Shown here: piece by piece, positions 1-13,608 of the stretch | Numbering within the stretch: position 1 is the first letter of the stretch | Layout of the letters: each line of letters opens with the position of its first letter | Assembly: GCF_027257875.1 (NCBI RefSeq) | Contig: NZ_JAPVQY010000010.1 | Coordinates: 99,374 to 163,373, forward strand | Source of the DNA: Burkholderia sp. IMCC1007 | GTDB lineage: Bacteria > Pseudomonadota > Gammaproteobacteria > Burkholderiales > Burkholderiaceae | Direction of reading: 5' to 3' | Length of the DNA: 64,000 bases | Position numbers and translations under genes: made by a program | Notes under the pieces: generated by a model | Databases searched by the model: none | The model's input: only the letters and a program-made list of their open reading frames with translations | What the model was told of the DNA's origin: nothing

Positions 1-563
1 TTGCTGATCTTGTCGCGGATCAGCGCATCGCGCGTCGCGCGATCGGGAATGCGCAGCAGCGCTTCGGCGAGGCACATCAGCGCGACGCCTTCCTGGCTCG
101 ACAGCGAGAACTCGTGGATCAGCCCTTCGACACCGCCGCCCGAGCTCTTCTCGCGCAGCGCCTCGACGAGCGTCGTGGCGAGCGTCTGCACGTCGGCCTG
201 CAGGTGCGCCGGCAGGCGCGCCTGGCCGAGCAGGAACGGCACGCATTCCGGCTCGGGACGGCGATACGCGGCCGTGATCGCCGCGCGCAGCACCGATTGC
301 GGCTGCACGTTCTGCGCGAACTCGAGGAACGGATGCGGCGAGTTGTCGTCGTCGCCGTCGGTCGACTGGCCGTCGGCGAGTTCCGTCACGCCGCTGTTGC
401 CCGACAGCTCGGGCGGCAGCTGGCCGTGCTCGATCCGCTCCAGATACGCGAAGATCGCCTGCTTGATCAGCCAGTGGGGAGTGCGCTCGAGACGCGCCGC
501 CGCGTCTTTCAGGCGCGAACGGAGAAGGTCGTCGACTTTGACGCCGAGAGTCGTGCTTGCCAT
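1..563 (-). CDS. putA: PutA, bifunctional proline dehydrogenase / P5C dehydrogenase (5' part only)
   Basis: Encodes the N-terminal 187 or so residues of the trifunctional proline catabolic enzyme; the rest lies beyond the window edge. The product begins MASTTLGVKVDDLLRSRLKD and continues through TPHWLIKQAIFAYLE, which matches the ribbon-helix-helix DNA-binding domain of PutA proteins that repress their own gene. After it comes the linker and the start of the proline dehydrogenase region (PHPFLEFAQNV, then a helical arm domain ending here at IRDKISK). The ATG is at 561-563. In PutA, proline is oxidised to P5C and then to glutamate at the membrane, and the RHH domain represses put genes when proline is low. 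The GTTGCA cluster just upstream fits autoregulation. Confidence 0.95.
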   Translation of the reverse strand, partial: MASTTLGVKVDDLLRSRLKDAAARLERTPHWLIKQAIFAYLERIEHGQLPPELSGNSGVTELADGQSTDGDDDNSPHPFLEFAQNVQPQSVLRAAITAAYRRPEPECVPFLLGQARLPAHLQADVQTLATTLVEALREKSSGGGVEGLIHEFSLSSQEGVALMCLAEALLRIPDRATRDALIRDKIS

Positions 564-639
564 GGTGGGTTCGTGCGCCGGTGCGAGCCCGGCAATGTGG
601 TGTGAGAGGATGCGCGAAATCCTACGGCACGCAATAAAA

Positions 640-672
640 AGGTGCAACCAAATTGAGAGATCGGTTGCACCT
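640..672. promoter_or_regulatory. Candidate PutA operator (10-bp inverted repeat containing GTTGCA)
   Basis: AGGTGCAACC (640-649) and GGTTGCACCT (663-672) form a perfect 10-bp inverted repeat with a 13-base spacer, just downstream of the predicted putA transcription start. Each arm holds GTTGCA in one orientation, the hexamer recognised by the RHH domain of Escherichia coli PutA. Two more overlapping copies lie at 706-713 and one at 814-819. The rest of the 564-1017 gap holds the 9-base repeat array and no convincing gene. Confidence 0.6.
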
Positions 673-683
673 ACATCTTAGTC

Positions 684-712
684 AATATAATCAGACACTT
701 AGGCAGTTGCAA
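684..712 (-). promoter_or_regulatory. Probable putA promoter
   Basis: On the minus strand a TTGCAA -35 (707-712) and a TATATT -10 (684-689) are separated by exactly 17 bases, which would start the putA transcript near 677, about 115 bases before the ATG. The -35 hexamer lies inside a GTTGCAAC palindrome that carries two overlapping copies of the PutA recognition hexamer. Read by eye; no transcription data. Confidence 0.55.
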
Positions 713-894
713 CCTAGGGGTTGCCCGTGGTCGGCGGATCGGTGTTTTCCCTGATCGGGGTGGTTTGACACGCGTGGGCAACCTTTTGTGTGCCATGCGG
801 AGGGGAAAAACGGGTTGCACTGGGTTGGCGACGGGTGTCGCGAGCTGGCGGTCGGAGAAGCCTCGGCTTTGGGAATCGTGAGTGGGTCGGCAAG

Positions 895-966
895 GTCCGC
901 TGCGTCCGCCGAGTCCGCCGAGTCCGCTGAGTCCGCTGAGTCCGCTGAGTCCGCCGAGTCCGCCGG
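895..966. repeat. 9-bp tandem repeat (8 units) between putA and priA
   Basis: Eight consecutive units of GTCCGC(T/C)GA fill 895-966. Units 2, 3 and 7 have C at position 7 and units 4-6 have T; the first ends in C and the last in G. The unit length is a multiple of three, so overlapping frames read as Ala-Asp-Ser or Ser-Ala-Glu runs, but no good gene covers it. It lies about 50 bases past the priA stop. Arrays of this kind vary in copy number between strains. Confidence 0.85.
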
Positions 967-1017
967 TCCGGCGTCCCACCGCAGCGCACGGCACGACGAC
1001 CGCGGCCGCGACACAGC

Positions 1018-3279
<2,262 letters not shown>

Positions 3280-3727
3280 CACTGCACTCCGGCAGCGACT
3301 CGGGCGATGCGGACGACTTGCACCCGCGTCCGCGTCAAGGTGGCGAACTTAAAGTAAAACTTCAGATTCGGCGCTAAGTTTTGGATTCGCATTAGGAATC
3401 GCCGTATACCCTGACCAGCCTGTGGATAACTTTGTTGAGAACTCGCCGTTCAACAGCCGCGAAGCGCGCGGGGCCGCGCTTTCCGCTGTTTTCGACCGCC
3501 CGCTCCGGCGCCCCGCGAAGCCTTATTCCATAAGGCTGCTATTCAAATTACCGAACCATAGCGAGGCAATTCGACCGATACAGGGCTCTACCGCGCTGCA
3601 ACGAGGAAAATGTGCATAAGTCAAGTCTTGACAAGCAAGGAATCGGCAACCGGTGCGGGGTTGCGCCCTGTTTAGCGCAGACGGCGAAACGCCGTCACCC
3701 CGCAGTGCAGCATAAGTGCCCTTGCGT
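3280..3727. other. Gap between priA and hemE with one perfect DnaA box
   Basis: No convincing gene. TGTGGATAA, the complement of TTATCCACA, occurs at 3421-3429, about 140 bases upstream of the priA start. A 7-bp hairpin with an AAA loop (3680-3696) lies just past the hemE stop but has no U-run on either strand, so it is not called as a terminator. The segment must hold the priA promoter, which I could not place with confidence. Confidence 0.5.
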
Positions 3728-4822
3728 TCAGCCTGCCGCTCCGCTACGGATCGCGCGGCTGTGGTTGTGCACTTCGTCGACCAGTTCGGCGACGTGATCC
3801 GGCGACGTGAACTGCGAAATCCCGTGGCCGAGGTTGAATACGTGGCCCGGATGATTGCCGTAGCTGTCGAGTACCGCGCGCGCCTGTTCGCGCACCGCAG
3901 CCGGCGGCGCAAACAGGATCGTCGGGTCCAGGTTGCCCTGCAGCGCGACGCAGCCGCCCACGCGCTCGCGCGCGGCGCCGAGGTTGACCGTCCAGTCGAG
4001 CCCGACCGCGTCGACGCCCGTCGCCGCGATTTCCTCGAGCCACAGGCCGCCGCCCTTCGTGAACGTGATCACCGGCACGCGCTCGCCGTCGTGCTCGCGC
4101 TTGAGCTGCGCGACCACGCGGCGAATGTAGTCCAGCGAGAAGCGCTGGTACGCGCCGTCCGCCAGCGCGCCGCCCCACGTATCGAAGATCATCACGGCCT
4201 GCGCGCCGGCTTCGATCTGCGCGTTCAGGTACGCGGCCACGGCCTGCGCATTCACGTCGAGGATCCGGTGCATCAGGTCGGGGCGCGAATACGCCATCGA
4301 CTTCACCGTGCGGAAATCGTCCGAGCCGCCGCCTTCGACCATGTAGCACGCGAGCGTCCACGGGCTGCCCGAGAAGCCGATCAGCGGCACGCGCTGGCGG
4401 CCCTGCGCATCGGTCAACGCGCGGCGGATCTCGCGCACGGCGCCCGTCACGTAGCCGAGCGTCTCTTCGATATCCGGCACCGCGAGCTTCGCGACGTCGG
4501 CCTCGGTGCGCACCGGGTGCGCGAACTTCGGCCCTTCGCCGACCTGGAAGTCGAGGCCGAGACCCATCGCGTCGGGAATCGTCAGGATGTCGGAGAACAG
4601 GATCGCCGCGTCGAGCGGAAAGCGCTCGAGCGGCTGCAGCGTCACTTCGGTCGCGTAGTCGGGATTCTTCGCGAGGCCGAGGAAGCTGCCCGCGCGTGCG
4701 CGGGTCGCGTTGTATTCGGGCAGATAGCGGCCCGCCTGGCGCATCAGCCAGATCGGCGTGTAGTCGGTCGGCTCGCGCAGAAGCGCACGCAGGAAGGTGT
4801 CGTTGAGCAGGTTATGGGCCAC
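3728..4822 (-). CDS. hemE: Uroporphyrinogen decarboxylase
   Basis: Decarboxylates the four acetate side chains of uroporphyrinogen III to give coproporphyrinogen III in haem synthesis, in the cytosol. The 364-residue product begins [14 protein letters not shown] after the start and carries the family signature [11 protein letters not shown] near residue 26, then [12 protein letters not shown] and, near the C-terminus, NLGHGI. A GTG at 4820-4822 is taken as the start because it gives the usual family length; no strong Shine-Dalgarno is seen before it, and an in-frame ATG lies farther upstream. It is divergent from pheC with a 149-bp gap. Confidence 0.95.
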   Translation of the reverse strand: MAHNLLNDTFLRALLREPTDYTPIWLMRQAGRYLPEYNATRARAGSFLGLAKNPDYATEVTLQPLERFPLDAAILFSDILTIPDAMGLGLDFQVGEGPKFAHPVRTEADVAKLAVPDIEETLGYVTGAVREIRRALTDAQGRQRVPLIGFSGSPWTLACYMVEGGGSDDFRTVKSMAYSRPDLMHRILDVNAQAVAAYLNAQIEAGAQAVMIFDTWGGALADGAYQRFSLDYIRRVVAQLKREHDGERVPVITFTKGGGLWLEEIAATGVDAVGLDWTVNLGAARERVGGCVALQGNLDPTILFAPPAAVREQARAVLDSYGNHPGHVFNLGHGISQFTSPDHVAELVDEVHNHSRAIRSGAAG

Positions 4823-4971
4823 GGTAGGAGCGACGATGCGAAGGCAAAGCGGCATTTTACCGGAGCGGGGCCGCGCGGCTGCGTATGCCGATGCGATGGC
4901 GGCCATATGACGCGCGCGATGGCTCCGTTATGATCGGACGCTGATATCGAACCGAACGAAGGAGGAGACCG

Positions 4972-5775
4972 ATGAAGATGTTTGCCACGCTGGCGCTCGC
5001 GACGGCTGCCATGCTCTGCAGCGCCGTCGCGTATGCGCAGGCCGGTTCGGCCGCAGTCGCCGCGCCCGCCGCCGGCTCGCGGCTCGACGACGTGATCGCG
5101 CGCGGCACGTTGCGCGTGTGCACGACCGGCGACTACAAGCCGTATTCGTACTACCGGACCGATGGCCGCTTCGAGGGCATCGACATCGACATGGCCGAAT
5201 CGCTCGCGAAATCGCTCGGCGTGAAGGCCGAGTTCGTGAAGACGAGCTGGCCGAATCTCACCAACGACTTCGTTGCGAAGTGCGACATCGCGGTGGGCGG
5301 CGTGTCGACGACGCTCGAGCGCCAGAAGCGCGCATTCTTCACGCAGCCGTACGTGGTCGACGGCAAGACGCCGATCGCGCGCTGCGCCGACGCCGACAAG
5401 TACCAGACGATCGCACAGATCGACCGGCCCGAGACGCGCGTGATCGTGAATCCGGGCGGCACCAACGAGCGCTTTGCGAAGCAGTTCTTCGCGCATGCGA
5501 ACCTGACCGTCTATCCGGACAACGTGACGATCTTCAAGCAGATCCTCGCGGGCAAGGCCGACGTGATGGTGACCGATGCATCCGAGACGCTGCTGCAGCA
5601 AAAACTGAATCCGGGCCTGTGCTCGGTGCATCCGGACAAGCCGTTCCAGTTCGGCGAGAAGGCGTACATGGTGCCGCGCGGCGACGTCGTGTTCCAGCAG
5701 TACGTCGACCAGTGGCTGCACCTCGCGTTGTCGGCCGGCGACTACCAGGCGATCTCCGACAAGTGGCTGAAGTGA
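4972..5775 (+). CDS. pheC: Periplasmic cyclohexadienyl dehydratase (PheC type)
   Basis: A 267-residue exported protein with a signal peptide ending at about AYAQ (residues 20-23). It belongs to the type II periplasmic binding-protein fold. The order of motifs (RLDDVIARGTLRVCTTGDYK, then TSWPNL, VNPGGTNERFA and DNVTIFKQI) closely follows the cyclohexadienyl dehydratase PheC of Pseudomonas aeruginosa, which converts prephenate to phenylpyruvate or arogenate to phenylalanine in the periplasm. A plain amino-acid binding protein is the alternative, but no transporter genes adjoin it and the NPGGTNE stretch favours the enzyme. A strong GGAGGAG precedes the ATG. The gene stands alone. Confidence 0.82.
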   Translation: MKMFATLALATAAMLCSAVAYAQAGSAAVAAPAAGSRLDDVIARGTLRVCTTGDYKPYSYYRTDGRFEGIDIDMAESLAKSLGVKAEFVKTSWPNLTNDFVAKCDIAVGGVSTTLERQKRAFFTQPYVVDGKTPIARCADADKYQTIAQIDRPETRVIVNPGGTNERFAKQFFAHANLTVYPDNVTIFKQILAGKADVMVTDASETLLQQKLNPGLCSVHPDKPFQFGEKAYMVPRGDVVFQQYVDQWLHLALSAGDYQAISDKWLK

Positions 5776-6224
5776 GCGGAGCCGGCCGCGGCGGACGCGC
5801 TCGATGACGGGCGCTACCCCCGCAATCGCGGCCCGCATCGCAGCGTTCGGCGGTGCTGCGGCCGCTGCAGCACGCTCACTGCCGTTACACATCGGCGTCC
5901 CGCCGCATCGCGCATCATCGCGAAATTGGCCGAATGGCTGACTGTTGCGTGCGCCGATCACGTTTCAAAATCTTTCTGACGAATCAATCGTCATACGTGG
6001 CATCTGTCGTGCGATGCGATTTCCGGCGTGCAAATCGGCAATTCGCCGACACGAAAACGCACGAAAAACGCATCGCGCGCATGCAATGAAAACTCTGCCG
6101 AAAAGAAGGGTAAAAATTGCCTTTATCAGGACCCCGAAAACAGCAAAAAATCCCGCAAAGCCTTATCTGGCGGGCGTTACAACCTGAAACACTTTGTTAC
6201 CGCGACAGGTGATTAATTCGCCCA

Positions 6225-6443
6225 CAATGGCTTCAACGGTTTCAACACGGATGCGGTCTCGTGTGCCAAGTGTGAGCGGACGCGAAGCGCTGCGAGCCAG
6301 TCGGTCACGTACCGAAGCCCTTCCGAGGGGCATCCCTGTTGGAGTCGTTTCCGGCTCCCCGCCGGACTCGGTTTCAACTTTGGTCTCCTCGCGCTAACCC
6401 CGTAGCGTGTGGTTTTTAGCGGGCTAATAGGCCCGCTTTTTTT
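6225..6443 (+). ncRNA. Candidate structured small RNA
   Basis: A gene-free interval of 728 bp lies between the 3' ends of pheC and the acyl-CoA synthetase gene. Its last 200 bases on the plus strand fold into a chain of hairpins: TCGGT/ACCGA (6301-6315), CCCT-TCCG-AGGG (6318-6329), and a GAGT...CCGGC/GCCGG...ACTC stem (6342-6369), ending in a terminator at 6418-6443. The decamer CGGTTTCAAC occurs at 6237-6246 and again at 6369-6378. No reading frame with a ribosome site runs through. The 5' end is a guess, as no clear promoter was found. It does not resemble 6S RNA or tmRNA as I know them. Confidence 0.55.
6418..6443 (+). terminator. Rho-independent terminator of the candidate small RNA
   Basis: AGCGGGC and GCCCGCT form a 7-bp stem around a six-base loop, followed by seven T residues counting the last stem base. 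The U-run is on the plus strand only, so it serves a plus-strand transcript and not the minus-strand gene that ends at 6504. Confidence 0.85.
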
Positions 6444-6503
6444 CGTCCACAGAAAACGCAACGGCCCGCAGGCCGCCGCGTCCTCCCCGCCGCCGGATCC
6501 GCT

Positions 6504-8231
6504 TTACGCGGTCTTCTGCACGTCGAGTTTCAACTCGTCGATCATCCGCTCGCGCATCACGAACTTCTGCACCTTGCCCGTCACCGTCATCGGCAGTTCG
6601 TCGACGAAGCGGATATAGCGCGGGATCTTGTAGTGCGCGATCTGGCCGTTGCAGAACGCGCGCACGTCGTCCTCGGTCATCTGCTCGTCCGCGCGCAGCA
6701 CGATCCACGCACACAGCTCTTCGCCGTACTTCGCGTCGGGCACGCCGAACACCTGCGCGCTCTGAATCTTCGGATGCCTGAACAGGAATTCCTCGATCTC
6801 GCGCGGATACACGTTCTCGCCGCCGCGAATCACCATGTCCTTCAGCCGGCCGACGATGTTGCAGTAGCCGTCCTCGTCGAGCGTCGCGAGATCGCCCGTA
6901 TGCATCCACCCGTCGAGCAGTACTTCGCGCGTCTTCGCGTCGTCGTCCCAGTAGCCGAGCATCACCGAATAGCCCTTCGTGCACAGCTCGCCGGTCGCGC
7001 CGACCGGCACGATCTCGCCGTTCGGGTCGACGATCTTCACTTCCAGGTGCGGCTGGATGCGCCCGACCGTCGTCGTGCGCTTCTCCAGCGGATCGTCGGT
7101 CGAGCTCTGGAACGACACCGGGCTCGTCTCCGTCATCCCGTACGCGATCGTGATTTCCGACAGATGCATCTGCGACACCACGCGCTTCATCGTCTCGATC
7201 GGACACGGCGAGCCGGCCATGATCCCGGTGCGCAGCGTCGACAGGTCGAACTTCGCGAACGCCGGATGATCGAGCTCCGCGATGAACATCGTCGGCACGC
7301 CGTGCAACGCGGTGCAGCGTTCTTCTGCGACGGCCGCGAGCGTCGCGACCGGGTCGAACGCCTCGCCGGGGAACACCATCGCGGCGCCGGTCGACACGCA
7401 TGCGAGCACGGCCAGCACCATCCCGAAGCAGTGATAGAGCGGCACCGGGATGCAGAGCGAATCCTGTTCGGTGAAACGCATCGCCATCGCGATCGAGCGC
7501 GCGTTGTTGACGACGTTGCGGTGCGTGAGCGTCGCGCCCTTCGGGCTGCCGGTCGTGCCGCTCGTGAACTGGATGTTGATCGGATCGGTCGCCGCGAGCG
7601 TCGCGCCGATCGCATCGAGCCGCGTGATGTCGAGCGTATCGCGGCCACGGGCCATCACGTCCGCGAAGCGGAACATGCCGGCTGGCGCTGTGTCGCCCAT
7701 CGACACGATCGTGCGCAGGCTCGGCACGCGTGCCGCATGCAGGTCGCCCGGCGTCGCGCTCGCAAGCTCGGGCGCGAGCGTCTGCAGCATCTCGACATAC
7801 GCGGAGCTCTTGAAACGCTCGGCCGCGATCACGGCCTTGCAGCCGACCTTGTTCAGCGCGTATTCGAGTTCCGACAGCCGATAGGCTGGATTGATGTTGA
7901 CGAGGATCGCGCCGAGGCGCGCGGTTGCGAACTGCGTGAGCAGCCATTCGCTGCGGTTCGGCGACCAGATGCCGACGCAGTCGCCCTTCGCGATTCCGAG
8001 CGCGGCGAGGCCCGCCGCGAGCACGTCGATCTCGTGCGCGAATTCACGCCACGTCCAGCGCACCTGCTGCTCGCGGAACACGACGGCCGGGCGATCGGGA
8101 AACCGGCCTGCCGTATCGAGCAGGAACCGGCTGATCGTCGCTTCGGATAGCGGCACGTCGGTCGCGCCGCGCACGTACGACAGTCCGTTTTCGGGCGCGA
8201 TCAGCGCCCCCTTGCCAAGGTCTGCTGCCAT
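6504..8231 (-). CDS. AMP-binding acyl-CoA synthetase
   Basis: A 575-residue member of the ANL (adenylate-forming) superfamily that activates a carboxylic acid with ATP and joins it to CoA. The P-loop [33 protein letters not shown] and the hinge [20 protein letters not shown] are all intact, and the catalytic lysine lies in the terminal TVTGKVQKF. The large family resemblance is to medium/long-chain fatty acyl-CoA ligases; the substrate cannot be read from sequence. The ATG at 8229-8231 has GGAG seven bases upstream; an open frame continues 68 codons farther but lacks such a site. It is a single gene. Confidence 0.88.
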   Translation of the reverse strand: MAADLGKGALIAPENGLSYVRGATDVPLSEATISRFLLDTAGRFPDRPAVVFREQQVRWTWREFAHEIDVLAAGLAALGIAKGDCVGIWSPNRSEWLLTQFATARLGAILVNINPAYRLSELEYALNKVGCKAVIAAERFKSSAYVEMLQTLAPELASATPGDLHAARVPSLRTIVSMGDTAPAGMFRFADVMARGRDTLDITRLDAIGATLAATDPINIQFTSGTTGSPKGATLTHRNVVNNARSIAMAMRFTEQDSLCIPVPLYHCFGMVLAVLACVSTGAAMVFPGEAFDPVATLAAVAEERCTALHGVPTMFIAELDHPAFAKFDLSTLRTGIMAGSPCPIETMKRVVSQMHLSEITIAYGMTETSPVSFQSSTDDPLEKRTTTVGRIQPHLEVKIVDPNGEIVPVGATGELCTKGYSVMLGYWDDDAKTREVLLDGWMHTGDLATLDEDGYCNIVGRLKDMVIRGGENVYPREIEEFLFRHPKIQSAQVFGVPDAKYGEELCAWIVLRADEQMTEDDVRAFCNGQIAHYKIPRYIRFVDELPMTVTGKVQKFVMRERMIDELKLDVQKTA

Positions 8232-8438
8232 CGATGTCTCCGTCCGTTTTTGTCTGATCGGCTGCGACACGCGGCTGACGTGCGTGCCTGCGCCGCCGTG
8301 CTCGCGGCGGCGAACCTCTGAGCGCATGATGCCGCGCTCTGCTGACGACACTCTGACATCAAATCGCGGCGGACGGATGAAATAGCACGACCGAACGATA
8401 CGATCCGGCCTGTAAAAAACTGACGAAACCGGCACACG

Positions 8439-8464
8439 AAAAAAAAGCAGCCCGAAGGCTGCTT
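8439..8464 (-). terminator. Terminator of the ATP synthase operon
   Basis: On the minus strand AGCAGCC-TTCG-GGCTGCT is followed by eight T residues, 25 bases after the atpC stop. The stem is seven base pairs with a stable UUCG loop. The remaining 230 bp up to the acyl-CoA synthetase start hold that gene's promoter region and nothing else recognised. Confidence 0.92.
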
Positions 8465-8489
8465 TCTTTCGCGGGATACGCGGCGCGGC

Positions 8490-8915
8490 TCAGTGCCGGC
8501 TGCGCACCTTCGCCAGACGCTGGATCGCTTCGAGCTGCGCCATCGCGGTCGCGAGCTCCGATTGCGCCTTTGCGAGGTCGAGGTCCGACTTCGCGTTCTG
8601 CAGCGTTTCCTCGGCACGCTTGCGCGCTTCCTCGGCTTTCGCCGCGTCGAGGTCCTTGCCGCGGATCGCGGTATCGGCGAGCACCGTCACGGCGCCCGGC
8701 TGCACTTCGAGAATGCCGCCTGCGACGAACACGAATTCGTCGTTGCCGCCCTCGACTTCGATGCGCACCGCACCCGGACGAATCCGCGTGATCAGCGGCG
8801 TGTGACCCGGCAGAATACCCAGCTCACCCGTTTCGCCCGGCAGCGCGACGAATTTCGCCTGGCCCGAGAAGATCTGCTCTTCCGCGCTGACGACGTCTAC
8901 TTTGATGGTTGCCAT
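8490..8915 (-). CDS. atpC: F1Fo ATP synthase epsilon subunit
   Basis: The 141-residue epsilon subunit of the F1 stalk. It starts [18 protein letters not shown] and holds the beta-sandwich signature [13 protein letters not shown]; the C-terminal half (from about residue 90) is the two-helix hairpin, here rich in Ala, Lys and Glu, that inhibits ATP hydrolysis. The ATG at 8913-8915 is chosen over a longer frame because it matches the family N-terminus. Last gene of the operon. Confidence 0.97.
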   Translation of the reverse strand: MATIKVDVVSAEEQIFSGQAKFVALPGETGELGILPGHTPLITRIRPGAVRIEVEGGNDEFVFVAGGILEVQPGAVTVLADTAIRGKDLDAAKAEEARKRAEETLQNAKSDLDLAKAQSELATAMAQLEAIQRLAKVRSRH

Positions 8916-9069
8916 ATCGACTCCTGTCGACGAGTGCCCGCGCCTGCGGCGCGCACCCTCGTCCCATGCACGGCGGGTTGAGCGTATTACGTGGGCGCCC
9001 ATCCGCGAACGGATACCATCAAGGTATCCTTCACGGACGCACGGGCGCCCGCTGCGTTACACCCGACCC

Positions 9070-10530
<1,461 letters not shown>

Positions 10531-11406
10531 TTAAACAGCGGCTGCGCCGCCGACGATCTCCGACAGTTCTTTCGTAATCGCGGCCTGACGGCTCTTGTTG
10601 TATACGAGCTGCAGTTCGCTGATCACCGTCTTCGCGTTGTCGGACGCAGCCTTCATCGCGACCATCCGCGCCGATTGCTCGGACGCCATGTTTTCCGCGA
10701 CGGCCTGGTACACCAGCGCCTCGACGTAACGCACGAGCAGTTCGTCGACGACAGCCTGTGCGTCCGGCTCGTAGATGTAATCCCACGACGTCGACGGCGT
10801 GCCGTCATCCGCTTCGAAGTGTTCCGACGACAGCGGCAGCAGTTGCTCGATCACGGCTTCCTGCTTCATCGTGTTGACGAAGCGCGTGTACGCGATATAA
10901 ACCGCCGACAGCTTGCCTTCCGAGTACAGATCGAGCTGCGTCTTGACCGCGCCGATCAGCTTGTCCAGGTGCGGGGTATCGCCGAGGTGCACGACCTGCG
11001 ACATCACCTTCGCGCCGAAGCGATTCAGGAACCCGAGGCCCTTGCTACCGATTGCGGTGGCTTCGACCGTCTGGCCCTTCTCTTCCAGCTCCTTGAACTT
11101 CTGCACCGTCGCACGCAGCACGTTGGTGTTCAGACCGCCGCACAGACCCTTGTCGGTCGTGACGAGGATGATGCCGGCCGTCTTCACGCCGTCGTTCGCC
11201 ACCATGAACGGGTGGCGGTATTCCGGGTTCGCGCGGCTCATGTGCGCGGCGATGGCACGGACCTTGTCCGCGTACGGACGAGCTGCGCGCATGCGTTCCT
11301 GCGCGCGGCGCATCTTCGATGCGGCCACCATCTCCATCGCCTTCGTGATCTTGCGCGTGTTTTGCACGCTCTTGATCTTGCCGCGAATTTCCTTCATTCC
11401 AGCCAT
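10531..11406 (-). CDS. atpG: F1Fo ATP synthase gamma subunit
   Basis: The 291-residue rotor shaft that couples proton flow through Fo to conformational change in F1. The N-terminal coiled-coil strand begins [20 protein letters not shown] and the C-terminal strand ends in the family signature near [11 protein letters not shown] and the [16 protein letters not shown] tail. AAGGAGC lies just before the ATG. Order and spacing match the standard operon. Confidence 0.97.
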   Translation of the reverse strand: MAGMKEIRGKIKSVQNTRKITKAMEMVAASKMRRAQERMRAARPYADKVRAIAAHMSRANPEYRHPFMVANDGVKTAGIILVTTDKGLCGGLNTNVLRATVQKFKELEEKGQTVEATAIGSKGLGFLNRFGAKVMSQVVHLGDTPHLDKLIGAVKTQLDLYSEGKLSAVYIAYTRFVNTMKQEAVIEQLLPLSSEHFEADDGTPSTSWDYIYEPDAQAVVDELLVRYVEALVYQAVAENMASEQSARMVAMKAASDNAKTVISELQLVYNKSRQAAITKELSEIVGGAAAV

Positions 11407-11476
11407 AGCTTGCTCCTTGACCGAAGCGGCGCGGGCGCGATCAGCACCCGCGCGGCCTCAGTGTGTCACTCGCGGA

Positions 11477-13018
11477 TCAATAGGCACCCGACTTCTTGAA
11501 GGACTCGATTGCCGCGCGCAGCGCGCCTTCGTCGTCCTTCGAGAGATCCTTGGTGTCTTCGATGCGCTTGATGAGGTCAGCGTGGCTGGTCTTCAGGTTG
11601 TCGCGCAGGCCCTTCTCGAACGCGAGCACTTGCTTCACGTCGAGGTCGTCGAGGTAGCCGTTGTTCGCGGCGTACAGCGACACGGCCAGTTCCCACACCT
11701 GCAGCGGCTGGTACTGCGGCTGCTTCAGCAGTTCCGTCACGCGGCGGCCGCGCTCGAGCTGCTTGCGGGTCGCTTCGTCGAGGTCCGATGCGAACTGCGC
11801 GAATGCAGCGAGTTCACGGTACTGCGCGAGGTCGGTACGGATACCGCCCGACAGCTTCTTCACGACCTTCGTCTGCGCGGCGCCACCGACTCGCGACACC
11901 GACACGCCGGCGTTGATTGCCGGGCGGATGCCTGCGTTGAACAGGTCGGTTTCCAGGAAGATCTGGCCGTCGGTAATCGAGATCACGTTCGTCGGAACGA
12001 ACGCGGTCACGTCGCCAGCCTGCGTTTCGATGACCGGCAGTGCCGTCAGCGAGCCGCTCTTGCCCTTCACTTCGCCGTTCGTGAACTTCTCGACATACTC
12101 TTCCGACACGCGAGCCGCACGCTCGAGCAGACGCGAGTGCAGATAGAACACGTCGCCCGGGTATGCTTCACGGCCCGGCGGGCGGCGCAGCAGCAGCGAG
12201 ATCTGACGGTATGCCCATGCTTGCTTGGTCAAGTCGTCATAGATGATCAGCGCGTCTTGACCACGGTCGCGGAAGTATTCGCCCATCGTGCAGCCGGCGT
12301 ACGGTGCCAGGTACTGCATTGCAGCCGAATCCGATGCCGAAGCGGCGACGACGATCGTGTATTCCAGCGCGCCCGTTTCTTCGAGCTTGCGCACCACGTT
12401 CATGATCGACGAAGCCTTCTGGCCGATCGCGACGTAGATACAGATCAGGTCCTTGCCCTTCTGGTTGATGATCGCGTCGAGCGCCACCGCGGTCTTGCCG
12501 CACTGACGGTCGCCGATGATCAGCTCACGCTGGCCACGGCCGATCGGCACCATCGCGTCGATCGACTTGATGCCCGTCTGCACCGGCTGCGACACCGACT
12601 TACGCCAGATCACGCCCGGGGCGATCTTTTCGATCGCGTCGGTCAGCTTCGCGTTGACCGGGCCCTTGCCGTCGATCGGGTTGCCGAGCGCGTCGACCAC
12701 GCGGCCGACGAGTTCCGGGCCGACCGGGACTTCGAGAATGCGGCCCGTCGTCTTGACGATGTCGCCTTCCGAGATGTGTTCGTATTCGCCGAGAATCACC
12801 GCGCCGACCGAGTCGCGCTCGAGGTTCAGCGCGAGACCGAACGTGTTGCCCGGAAACTCGAGCATTTCGCCCTGCATCACGTCCGACAGGCCGTGGATAC
12901 GCACGATACCGTCGGTCACGGAGATCACGGTGCCCTGGTTGCGAACGTCTGCGCTCGCTTCAAGGCCCTGGATCCGGCTCTTGATCAGCTCGCTGATCTC
13001 AGAGGGATTGAGTTGCAT
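11477..13018 (-). CDS. atpA: F1Fo ATP synthase alpha subunit
   Basis: The 513-residue regulatory nucleotide-binding subunit of F1. Walker A is [11 protein letters not shown] (the Q and C in the loop are normal for alpha), and [11 protein letters not shown] marks Walker B. The N-terminus [16 protein letters not shown] is the segment that binds delta. AGGAG lies eight bases before the ATG. It follows atpH by 48 bp. Confidence 0.98.
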   Translation of the reverse strand: MQLNPSEISELIKSRIQGLEASADVRNQGTVISVTDGIVRIHGLSDVMQGEMLEFPGNTFGLALNLERDSVGAVILGEYEHISEGDIVKTTGRILEVPVGPELVGRVVDALGNPIDGKGPVNAKLTDAIEKIAPGVIWRKSVSQPVQTGIKSIDAMVPIGRGQRELIIGDRQCGKTAVALDAIINQKGKDLICIYVAIGQKASSIMNVVRKLEETGALEYTIVVAASASDSAAMQYLAPYAGCTMGEYFRDRGQDALIIYDDLTKQAWAYRQISLLLRRPPGREAYPGDVFYLHSRLLERAARVSEEYVEKFTNGEVKGKSGSLTALPVIETQAGDVTAFVPTNVISITDGQIFLETDLFNAGIRPAINAGVSVSRVGGAAQTKVVKKLSGGIRTDLAQYRELAAFAQFASDLDEATRKQLERGRRVTELLKQPQYQPLQVWELAVSLYAANNGYLDDLDVKQVLAFEKGLRDNLKTSHADLIKRIEDTKDLSKDDEGALRAAIESFKKSGAY

Positions 13019-13066
13019 TATTCGCTCCTGATAGTCAATTCTGTTGCGTGCCGGCTGCCTGGGCGC

Positions 13067-13606
13067 TCAAGCGCACAAGGCTGTCTGCATGCTGGCGAGC
13101 CGCGCGCGGACCGAGGTATCGAGCACTTCGTCGCCGACCGTCACGCGCACGCCGCCGATCAGCGACGCATCGGTCTGGACCGTCGGCTTCAGCTTGCGCT
13201 TGAACTTGCGTTCGAGGCTGGCGAGGAGTTCGGTGAGCTGTGCGCCTTCGAGCGGAAACGCGCTGACGATCTGCACGTCGGCCGCGCCTTCGCGCGCATT
13301 CTTCAGTTCATCGAACTGTACGGAGATTTCCGGCAGCAGCGCGATACGGTGATTTTCGACCAGCATCTGCACGAAGTTCTTCGCTTCCGCGCTGGTCGCG
13401 AGCGGCGACTTCACCGCGGCGAGCAACAGCTCGTTGACCTGCGCGCGACCCACTTTCGGGCTCGACGCGACGGACAGCACTTCGGGCAGTTGCGCAACCT
13501 GAGCCAGCTCTTGCACGAGCGTGGACCAGGCGGCGATATCACCACCCTCGGCCACGCGGAACAGCGCTTCTGCGTAAGGGCGGGCGATGGTTGCAAGTTC
13601 GGCCAT
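13067..13606 (-). CDS. atpH: F1Fo ATP synthase delta subunit
   Basis: The 179-residue peripheral-stalk protein that caps F1 (OSCP equivalent). It starts [16 protein letters not shown], with the helical N-terminal domain, and ends in the conserved region [20 protein letters not shown]. Only two bases separate it from the atpF stop, so translation is probably coupled. Confidence 0.96.
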   Translation of the reverse strand: MAELATIARPYAEALFRVAEGGDIAAWSTLVQELAQVAQLPEVLSVASSPKVGRAQVNELLLAAVKSPLATSAEAKNFVQMLVENHRIALLPEISVQFDELKNAREGAADVQIVSAFPLEGAQLTELLASLERKFKRKLKPTVQTDASLIGGVRVTVGDEVLDTSVRARLASMQTALCA

Positions 13607-13608
13607 GA

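Noticed and set aside
691..1014. Minus-strand frame of 107 codons with an Ala-Asp-Ser repeat, after priA
   Set aside because: The repeat protein is just the 9-base array read in frame; no ribosome site, and it opens directly after the priA stop.
3680..3696. Perfect 7-bp hairpin after hemE
   Set aside because: No U-run on either side, so not called as an intrinsic terminator.
6225..6443. Identity of the candidate RNA as 6S RNA or tmRNA
   Set aside because: It lacks the long rod with a central bubble of 6S RNA and the tRNA-like ends of tmRNA.
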